From: Anisus vortex
Lineage: Eukaryota > Mollusca > Gastropoda > Planorbidae
Reading direction: 5' to 3'
Length of the DNA stretch: 64,000 bases
NCBI GenBank assembly: GCA_949126835.1
Contig: OX421508.1
Coordinates: 17,088,398-17,152,397, forward strand
The notes beneath the pieces were generated by a model. The model was not told where the DNA came from. It saw only the letters and a program-made list of their open reading frames with translations, and made no database searches. The translations under genes were made by a program, and so were the position numbers. Numbering within the stretch: position 1 is the stretch's first letter; each line of letters starts with the position of its first letter. Shown here in pieces: positions 1 through 64,000 of the stretch.

Positions 1-3000
1 TTACATTGCTGTCTCTATCTTTACATTGCTGACTATATCTTTACATTGCTGTCTCTATCTTTACATTGCTGACTATATCTTTACATTGCTGACTATATCT
101 TTACATTGCTGACTATATCTTTACATTGCTGACTATATCTTTACATTGCTGACTATATCTTTACATTGCTGTCTCTATCTTTACATTGCTGACTATATCT
201 TTACATTGCTGACTATATCTTTACATTGCTGACTATATCTTTACATTGCTGACTATATCTTTACATTGCTGTCTCTATCTTTACATTGCTGACTATATCT
301 TTACATTGCTGACTATATCTTTACATTGCTGACTAAGCTTATATCTTTACATTGCTGACTATATCTTTACATTGCTGACTATATCTTTACATTGCTGTCT
401 CTATCTTTACATTGCTGACTATATCTTTACATTGCTGACTATATCTTTACATTGCTGACTATATCTTTACATTGCTGACTATATCTTTACATTGCTGACT
501 AAGCTTATATCTTTACATTGCTGACTATATCTTTACATTGCTGACTATATCTTTACATTGCTGACTATATCTTTACATAGCTGTCTCTATCTTTACATTG
601 CTGACTATATCTTTACATTGCTGACTATATCTTTACATTGCTGTCTCTATCTTTACATTGCTGACTATATCTTTACATTGCTGACTATATCTTTACATTG
701 CTGACTATATCTTTACATTGCTGACTATATCTTTACATTGCTGACTATATCTTTACATTGCTGACTATATCTTTACATTGCTGACTATATCTTTACATTG
801 CTGACTATATCTTTACATTGCTGACTATATCTTTACATTGCTGACTATATCTTTACATTGCTGACTATATCTTTACATTGCTGACTATATCTTTACATTG
901 CTGACTATATCTTTACATTGCTGACTATATCTTTACATTGCTGACTATATCTTTACATTGCTGACTATATCTTTACATTGCTGACTATATCTTTATATTG
1001 CTGACTATATCTTTACATTGCTGACTATATCTTTACATTGCTGTCTCTATCTTTACATTGCTGATTATATCTTTACATTGCTGACTATATCTTTACATTG
1101 CTGTCTCTATCTTTACATTGCTGACTATATCTTTACATTGCTGACTATATCTTTACATTGCTGGCTATATCTTTACATTGCTGACTATATCTTTACATTG
1201 CTGACTATATCTTTACATTGCGACTATATCTTTACATTGCTGACTATATCTTTACATTGCTGACTATATCTTTACATTGCTGTCTCTATCTTTACATTGC
1301 TGACTAAGCTTATATCTTTACATTGCTGACTATATCTTTACATTGCTGACTATATCTTTACATTGCTGACTATATCTTTACACTGCTGTCTCTTTCTTTA
1401 CATTGCTGACTAAGCTTATATCTTTACATTGCTGACTATATCTTTACATTGCTGACTATATCTTTACATTGCTGACTATATCTTTACATTGCTGACTATA
1501 TCTTTACATTGCTGACTATATCTTTACATTGCTGACTATATCTTTACATTGCTGACTATATCTTTACATTGTTGTCTCTATCTTTACATTGCTGACTATA
1601 TCTTTACATTGCTGACTATATCTTTACATTGCTGACTATATCTTTACATTGCTGACTATATCTTTACATTGCTGACTATATCTTTACATTGCTGACTATA
1701 TCTTTACATTGCTGACTATATCTTTACATTGCTGACTATATCTTTACATTGCTGTCTCTATCTTTACATTGCTGACTATATCTTTACATTGCTGACTATA
1801 TCTTTACATTGCTGTCTCTATCTTTACATTGCTAACTATATCTTTACATTGCTGTCTCTATCTTTACATTGCTGACTATATCTTTACATTGCTGACTAAA
1901 TCTTTACATTGCTGACTATATCTTTACATTGCTGTCTCTATCTTTACATTGCTGACTATATCTTTACATTGCTGACTATATCTTTACATTGCTGACTATA
2001 TCTTTACATTGCTGACTATATGTTTTTATTGCAACTATATTTTTATATTGCGACTATATCTTTACATTGCTGACTATATCTTTACATTGCTGACTATATC
2101 TTTACATTGCTGACTATATCTTTACATTGCTGTCTCTATCTTTACATTGCTGACTATATCTTTACATTGCTGACTATATCTTTACATTGCTGACTAAGCT
2201 TATATCTTTACATTGCTGACTATATCTTTACATTGCTGACTATATCTTTACATTGCTGTCTCTATCTTTACATTGCTGACTATATCTTTACATTGCTGAC
2301 TATATCTTTACATTGCTGACTATATCTTTACATTGCTGACTATATCTTTACATTGCTGACTAAGCTTATATCTTTACATTGCTGACTATATCTTTACATT
2401 GCTGACTATATCTTTACATTGCTGACTATATCTTTACATAGCTGTCTCTATCTTTACATTGCTGACTATATCTTTACATTGCTGACTATATCTTTACATT
2501 GCTGTCTCTATCTTTACATTGCTGACTATATCTTTACATTGCTGACTATATCTTTACATTGCTGACTATATCTTTACATTGCTGACTATATCTTTACATT
2601 GCTGACTATATCTTTACATTGCTGACTATATCTTTACATTGCTGACTATATCTTTACATTGCTGACTATATCTTTACATTGCTGACTATATCTTTACATT
2701 GCTGACTATATCTTTACATTGCTGACTATATCTTTACATTGCTGACTATATCTTTACATTGCTGACTATATCTTTACATTGCTGACTATATCTTTACATT
2801 GCTGACTATATCTTTACATTGCTGACTATATCTTTACATTGCTGACTATATCTTTACATTGCTGACTATATCTTTATATTGCTGACTATATCTTTACATT
2901 GCTGACTATATCTTTACATTGCTGTCTCTATCTTTACATTGCTGATTATATCTTTACATTGCTGACTATATCTTTACATTGCTGTCTCTATCTTTACATT

Positions 3001-3967
3001 GCTGACTATATCTTTACATTGCTGGCTATATCTTTACATTGCTGACTATATCTTTACATTGCTGACTATATCTTTACATTGCGACTATATCTTTACATTG
3101 CTGACTATATCTTTACATTGCTGACTATATCTTTACATTGCTGTCTCTATCTTTACATTGCTGACTAAGCTTATATCTTTACATTGCTGACTATATCTTT
3201 ACATTGCTGACTATATCTTTACATTGCTGACTATATCTTTACACTGCTGTCTCTTTCTTTACATTGCTGACTAAGCTTATATCTTTACATTGCTGACTAT
3301 ATCTTTACATTGCTGACTATATCTTTACATTGCTGACTATATCTTTACATTGCTGACTATATCTTTACATTGCTGACTATATCTTTACATTGCTGACTAT
3401 ATCTTTACATTGCTGACTATATCTTTACATTGTTGTCTCTATCTTTACATTGCTGACTATATCTTTACATTGCTGACTATATCTTTACATTGCTGACTAT
3501 ATCTTCACATTGCTGACTATATCTTTACATTGCTGACTATATCTTTACATTGCTGACTATATCTTTACATTGCTGACTATATCTTTACATTGCTGACTAT
3601 ATCTTTACATTGCTGTCTCTATCTTTACATTGCTGACTATATCTTTACATTGCTGACTATATCTTTACATTGCTGTCTCTATCTTTACATTGCTAACTAT
3701 ATCTTTACATTGCTGTCTCTATCTTTACATTGCTGACTATATCTTTACATTGCTGACTAAATCTTTACATTGCTGACTATATCTTTACATTGCTGTCTCT
3801 ATCTTTACATTGCTGACTATATCTTTACATTGCTGACTATATCTTTACATTGCTGACTATATCTTTACATTGCTGACTATATGTTTTTATTGCAACTATA
3901 TTTTTATATTGCGACTATATCTTTACATTGCGACTATATCTTTACATTGCGACTATATCTTTACATT
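1..3967. repeat. 20-bp satellite array, about 195 copies, with a 1.86-kb higher-order duplication
   Basis: The unit is TTACATTGCTGACTATATCT with a common variant TTACATTGCTGTCTCTATCT and occasional 26-bp units containing AAGCTT. The array runs off the left edge. Rare variants recur at a spacing of 1861 bp (GACTAAGCTT at 331 and 2192; CACTGCTGTC at 1381 and 3242; the TGTTTTTATTGCAAC degenerate block near 2020 and 3881), so about 193-2053 and 2054-3914 are two copies of one long block. Right-hand units become shorter (CGACTATATCTTTACATTG). Small open frames here are shadows. Confidence 0.98.
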
Positions 3968-4589
3968 GGGATGAAAAACTAATTTTCACGATAAACAACC
4001 AATTTCATGAATAGAACTAATTTCATGTTAAACAACTTATTTCATGATATTTCGTGTAAGGAATGAAGAATAATTCTGTTAACTAAGAAAATTTTAAAAT
4101 GTTAATTATAATAAACCAAATGTAATATTCTTGAATTTTGAGCAGCCGCTCATCCTACGACCATTTTTTAATTAATAAGTTTAACAAGCCACGAAGCACA
4201 ATTGATGCTGTTTCTAATTTTTTTCTTTAAATTGCATTTAAACAATTTAATTTATTACAATCATTATTACAATTATTTTGAATCATTCAGCGTGAAAGTC
4301 AAACTGATCAACTATAATATTTTATAATTTATTTAGTGCCGTAGCAAGACCAAGACCATAAGAAAAGGATCGTAATAGAGAAAATCTTTAAAGCGTTTTA
4401 TATATAATAAAAAATTAAACTGTTTGTTATTATCAGCGGAATACAAAATTTTATTACTCAACTTATACATTAATAGTTATCAACATTTGAATTTAGTTGT
4501 CAAGAAATTATTCTAGTAATAGATAATATGTCTTTAATGTTTGATCTCAGAATGACTGAGATTTACATTTACCCAAGAGAAAAAACAAA
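3968..4589. other. unassigned AT-rich sequence
   Basis: Very AT-rich with short homopolymers and no open frame or exon that I can recognise. It would hold the last PEX1 exon if that lay close by, but I see no match to the expected C-terminal motif. Confidence 0.4.
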
Positions 4590-5600
4590 ACTCAATTGCA
4601 ATTAAGAGATACGTAGTAATCATACAAGCTGGGTAGTTATTTTAATGTTTAAAAATGTACATTCTTTAGTCATAAAATATTTATATAATTTTCAACTATC
4701 TTGTGTAATTTGATCATTTTAGAGTTATAAATTGTAAGCCATCAATTTTTTTAAAAAGGATACAAAAAAGAAACATATTAGAAATATTAATGTAAAGAAA
4801 ACGGGTTAATTATCTCCCTTGAATTAAATTCTCCAAATTTGATGCTAATGCTAGTGATACTTCTGAAAATGCTCATCTATCTTAATTTGCCTTAAATTAG
4901 GGAAAGAGTGAAATGTTTTGAAATTGATTTCACAGAAAGATATGCCCAGTTTCAATGCAAATCCATTCCAGTTGCCCAACATTTCAAGTGCTTTTGGACC
5001 CAGTCTTGTAAATGGAAGTTTAACTCACTGAAACGTGTCGCCAAGTCATACAGAAACATTGTCTTCAACAGTCAGTTCTCCTCAGTCAATAACAGATTTT
5101 TTTCCCCATTAAGATACATCTTAATTGCTTCCAGACAAGAAAAGAATCTACCCAAGACTTTACCTATACTCCGTATGACTTTCTTCTAGAAGAGACTTGA
5201 GAAACTATACAATTGACTATCTTAACAATAGAACCAATCACAGATTGCAAGTTCAATGATGGGAGCTTTGCATACAAACATCCCTGAACTAAAACTGTCG
5301 ACGTCCAATGTGATTCCCATGTAGTTTGCCATGCTGCACCCACTAATTATGCTGACATATTGTTTTCACTTGCAGTAAACAATATTCTATCGCATGCCAC
5401 TGAAAATCGTTCTGCTATAGAGCATTTGCGTTGATTCTATAAATAATTTTTTATACTAGATGTTCATCTCAAAAATTAGCATTAGATGCAACCAAGTTTG
5501 CAGAAATTCCCACCACTAAGCTAAAAAGGAATGGTGAATGGTTAAATAAAAACTGCACTATTATACAATGTGTGTACCATGAGGCACAGGGTTTTCTTAT
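4590..5600 (+). mobile_element. decayed hAT-family fragment (relative of the 18.8-22.1 kb element)
   Basis: 4590-4860 matches 32220-32460 closely (ACGTAGTAATCATACAA, TGGGTAGTTATT, then GTTAATTATCTCCC). 4945-5100 matches 20700-20815 (CAATGCAAATCCATTCCAGT, AACAGTCAGTT) and TCGCATGCCA recurs at 5392 and 20850. No terminal repeats remain. The 93-codon frame at 4908-5189 belongs to this relic and has no independent support as a gene. Confidence 0.6.
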
Positions 5601-6034
5601 AACACTTGATACGTACAAATTATTAGTTATTCTATTAATCTGGAAAAATTGCTAAAAGTGGGGCCTTTTTCCTAAAATTTCGCGTCAAAACATGGCTAAG
5701 CCACTGACGGGAGGTAACTAAATATATAAAGTGTTTCAACCTTTTGCGAAGAGTTATGCCTGTTCTGTTTTAATTGAAAGAAATTTAATTGAGTTTCAAA
5801 AAGTTTTTTGTATCAATTGCAAATAACAGAACGACAGGAGACTCTTACATTTGACTATAACCTGAAGCATTCTTCTCTTTTACATAGAATGCTCTTTTGG
5901 CAATGTAATGGGTTGGCTGAACTTGGTCAAAATGCAAACAACTTGCAAGACTTATCCAAATGAAAGGAGACTAGTCTTTAAAAAAACAACAACATGGATA
6001 AGCATAGAGTGTTTATATTTGATAATATCTAACA

Positions 6035-6265
6035 TGTTGCAGGCTCTAGGGTATTTAGACTATCTTATCTTAAACATTACAGACGCCCCTTCATTAAAGT
6101 TTGAGTCTAGTCCTGCATTTCTATTAGTGTTTTAAATGATGTTAATTTACTGGTTTTCCTGGTTTGTTCAGGGAACCCATTCCATGCCCGGATACCACTC
6201 AGGAAGAAAGAGTACTTATATATCATTTGTTTTTGTATAAGGGATAAGGAATGTTTTTGACCATA
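6035..6265 (-). mobile_element. LINE 3'-end fragment
   Basis: The minus strand reads YKYSFFLSGIRAWNGFPEQ, the typical C-terminal tail of Jockey/CR1-type reverse transcriptases. The plus-strand sequence (GTTACTGGTTTTCCTGG-like, TTTGTTCAGG, CCCATTCCATGCCCG, GAAGAAAGAGTACTTATA) matches the 3' end of the LINE at 30541-30760. It is truncated and non-functional, and sits next to the donor of PEX1 exon u. Confidence 0.75.
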
Positions 6266-6283
6266 TATTAAAGTAGAACATAC

Positions 6284-61588
<55,305 letters not shown>

Positions 61589-61861
61589 CTGTAAAAAAAA
61601 TAATTTTTAAGTTTCCTGATATCACTTTGAAATCATTTCATACTTTATGAGATATAGACTTTGATTTAAACACCATTCATGTAAAAGGTAGCATACATTA
61701 GTATCAATAAAAGTATGAGGCTGCTTGGAATATATAATTTAAAAAATCAATCTAGTTATTGAACATCATTACTGAAGTATGCCCCCACATAATGTTACAT
61801 TGAACTCTTGAAAAGAATGAAAGCCAACTTTTCATAGATACAAATTAACCTGTTTAAACCA

Positions 61862-62062
61862 TTGAAATGTATTAACCATAAACTTGTAACGGAACTATTG
61901 TTGACAACTGGGAGGCTAGATCGCAGACCTCAACAAAATCACCATGCTAACAGGCTTATAATTGACAACAAGCTCAAACTTCTTGAGTGCCAAGTCAGAA
62001 GTTCCAGAAATATGCATGTCATATTGATTTCACTTTTGGAAAGCACAGAAAATCTACATTAA
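61862..62062 (+). mobile_element. possible piggyBac transposase C-terminal remnant
   Basis: A 66-codon plus-strand frame includes RLDRRPQQNHHANRL and then CQVRSSRN, which recalls the basic segment and cysteine-rich end of piggyBac-derived transposases. It is short and most of the cysteines are absent, so this is a weak call. Confidence 0.25.
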
Positions 62063-62442
62063 ACCTTACACATTAAAAGGTACACTCCTACCACTCCTAC
62101 CATGCCGTAGGTACCAAAACCTTCTAAGATAGCTTTGCCAAAAGTGACCTTTTTATTTAAAGAAGCATAGAGTCTAGATTAGTACCCTGAGTGGTTACTC
62201 CAAGCTGTCGTAAGGAATCTGTAACAACAAGCAAAGCTGGAATCCATTGAAATTGCAATAGAGTAAACAGTAATAATGTCTCTTGCGGAACAGAAGCAAT
62301 GGGCCATCTGGTAATGCAAAACTACAAAAGCTTAGCTCGTAAGAAAGAGTTAATGAGACAGGACCACCATATGATCCTTCCAATGTAGTAGTGTCTAAAG
62401 TTTGATAGATATCAGTATTTATTATCTGAGTCTAAAATGAGG

Positions 62443-62621
62443 CATGGTGGCCGAGCGGTAGGCGTTCGCCTGGCGATCCAAAGGTTCTGGGTTCAAATCC
62501 TGGTGCAGGCTAGGATTTTTTCCCATGACTTGAGGGTGCCCCTGAGTCTACCCAGCTCTGATGAGTACCTGATACTAGTTTGGGTAAAGTAAAGACGGCT
62601 GGGCATTGTGCTGGCCACACA
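62443..62621 (+). mobile_element. tRNA-derived SINE (family A)
   Basis: Box A TGGCCGAGCGGTAGGC at 62448-62463 and box B GGGTTCAAATCC at 62489-62500 mark a well-kept RNA polymerase III promoter from a tRNA. It is followed by a central domain (GAGTCTACCCAGCTCTGATG, GTAAAGACGGCTGGGC, ATTGTGCTGGCCACAC) seen also at 23.6 and 29.5 kb. A family B element follows immediately. Confidence 0.88.
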
Positions 62622-62783
62622 TCCGGCTGGTCCAGCGGTTAGTTCACCGGACTGTCAACCAAAAACCAACAGACAGGTCGCGGGTTCTATCCCTGCCACC
62701 GACGGATCCCTGTCGCTCTGCAGGAGTTTTGGGCCTAGTGGACGTAATAATCTTCTATCTAGAAGGAACGTCTGTAAACTTAT
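62622..62783 (+). mobile_element. tRNA-derived SINE (family B) with LINE-like tail
   Basis: Box A TGGTCCAGCGGTTA at 62628-62641, box B GGGTTCTATCCC at 62682-62693, body GTTTTGGGCCTAGT and tail GGACGTAATAATCTTCTATC, TAGAAGGAACGTCTGTAAAC, TTATAAG. The tail is nearly the same as the 3' end of the LINE at 30541. The 102-codon frame over both SINEs is not a gene. Confidence 0.88.
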
Positions 62784-64000
62784 AAGACGCATCCCCTTGT
62801 ATGCCGTAGCCACAGAAACTGTGCCCTATGATCAGTTTGGCCCGAAGGGTATTTTTTTTAAAAAAGACATGCAAGTCCAAAGTAATCAAATAATTTCCTC
62901 AACAAGGCCCCTATAATTTTGTCTTAATTCTTAATATAAACAGCAATAAATTAATAATAAGACATCATTATTAATTTAACAATTTAGAGCCAAAATTGTC
63001 CTACAGTCTTCTAGAAGTGTTACAGACACAAAATAGAATACTGATCATGAAATGTCTGGACTATAGAGTGGGACTAGAGGCCTTATAGGTAGGGTTGCCA
63101 TATCTAGCTGTGACCTTGTCTGGATACTCTTGAGATGGGGGTTTTGAAATGAAGTAAAAAATGTATTTAATATGATAGCTTTTTTATTTAGAACACAATT
63201 ACAGTATATGGAACTTGTTGAGACAGAAGTAGTTAGTACACCATATTTTTTGTGGTGCTGCTTAAATAGTTCCAGGCCCATACTACTGGAGAAGTCTGGT
63301 ATTTTCTTGAATGATGGCGCTAGATTTAGAAAGTGCTTGCATTGTCGATACAGGATACGCAACATACGTCATTTGTGAGATTATCTTGTCAACATATAAT
63401 CTTGTTGACATAAATAAAACTAACTGAGGCTGCATTGACATGTTGTGCTAACAGATGGAATTACTTCAGTACTTGAGCCAAGCACGTAACAATATTTTGC
63501 AAAATCAGGATGAAATTGGGTCTTGGTCCATAACGGTGATGGTCCAGATATATATCAAGATGGATGGCAACCCTATTTATAGTGCTACTATAGCCACTAT
63601 AGGCCTAGTCCTAGTGAAGTATACTGACTACTATAGATAGTAATATATTTTAATTAAACAATTATTTAGATTTGTTTTTTTAAGCCTATTAAACTTATAA
63701 TTTATAACCCTAACCCTATTAGCCCTATAAGTTATAAACTAAATAGGCCTACTAAATTAACTAGGCCGTCTAGGCCTAATTAAGGTTAGGCCTAACCTAA
63801 TTAAAAATTACTAAGACAAGGCTTACTAGATCTAGTTATTACTAGGCTTGAATAGGTAGCCTACTTCGATAAAAATTTCAAAACTGTTAAAATTAAAACA
63901 TATTTAGTTGCATGTAGACTAAGAGTAAGAAAGAGTCTATTAGTACTAATACTCTAAGTTAATGATCATAATATAAATATTAGTCATAAATAAGACAAGA
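62784..64000. other. right-edge sequence, unassigned
   Basis: Expected to contain or precede the first PEX1 exon, but I found no convincing match. A minus-strand frame at 63045-63365 has a coding look over its first 40 codons (FLNLAPSFKKIPDFSSSMGL) but I do not recognise it. From 63600 on there are many GGCCTA/TAGGCC motifs. Confidence 0.35.

Noticed and set aside
62443..62515. Functional tRNA gene
   Set aside because: Boxes A and B are good, but the acceptor arms do not pair, the sequence continues into a SINE central domain, and similar copies occur at 23.6 and 29.5 kb.
62608..62916. 102-codon frame as a gene
   Set aside because: It overlaps two tRNA-derived SINEs and their pol III boxes; repeated copies elsewhere are not open in this frame.
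63700..63720. Telomere-like repeats (AACCCTAACCCTA)
   Set aside because: Less than three units in ordinary AT-rich sequence; no array.

Overview
This is eukaryotic, AT-rich, gene-poor DNA. I read it as molluscan, probably gastropod. That is an inference from the protein it encodes, the small split exons in repeat-filled introns, and tRNA-derived SINEs with a conserved central domain ending in ATTGTGCTGGCCACAC; nothing here names the species.

One gene accounts for all the convincing coding sequence: PEX1, the peroxisomal double-AAA ATPase, on the minus strand. Twenty-one coding exons run from 61588 down to 6284. I placed each from protein similarity plus AG/GT splice borders. Phases agree at all 20 junctions, and the exons sum to 3843 bp (1281 codons) with no in-frame stop. 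The first coding exon (before the residues matching human 'VVW') was not found and probably lies to the right. The last conserved C-terminal segment was not found and probably lies to the left. Residue numbers below count from the first in-window codon.

The introns hold most of the sequence. About 22-23 kb (roughly a third of the window) is tandem repeat, in about 17 unrelated arrays with units of 15-71 bp: 1-3967 (20 bp), 10184-10298 (22), 10333-15520 (71), 18093-18766 (36 then 28), 22190-22580 (about 50-60), 23045-23194 (34), 23877-26025 (30/25), 26755-27858 (53/48), 34833-34962 (17), 35605-36778 and 38874-39765 (48; one array split by an insertion), 41500-42560 (30), 45056-45602 (31), 46985-47640 (31), 51335-51553 (15), 53088-53872 (37), 55035-58624 (53). 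Most long open frames in the window are shadows of these arrays.

The rest is mobile DNA. There is a decayed hAT element with transposase remains (18767-22131) and an internally deleted relative with perfect ends and 8-bp target duplication (31783-32548), which sits inside a 5'-truncated LINE (30541-33570). Other elements are a 241-bp hAT-type MITE (16418-16658), a 2.1-kb inverted-repeat element that split the 48-bp array (36779-38873), two TTAA-flanked elements (47644-48379, 59575-60294), several tRNA-derived SINEs, LINE 3'-end fragments, and an RTE-like reverse transcriptase fragment (49144-49872). One SINE family shares its 3' tail with the LINE, suggesting a LINE/SINE mobilisation pair. 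I found no promoter, structural RNA gene or CRISPR array that I can support.
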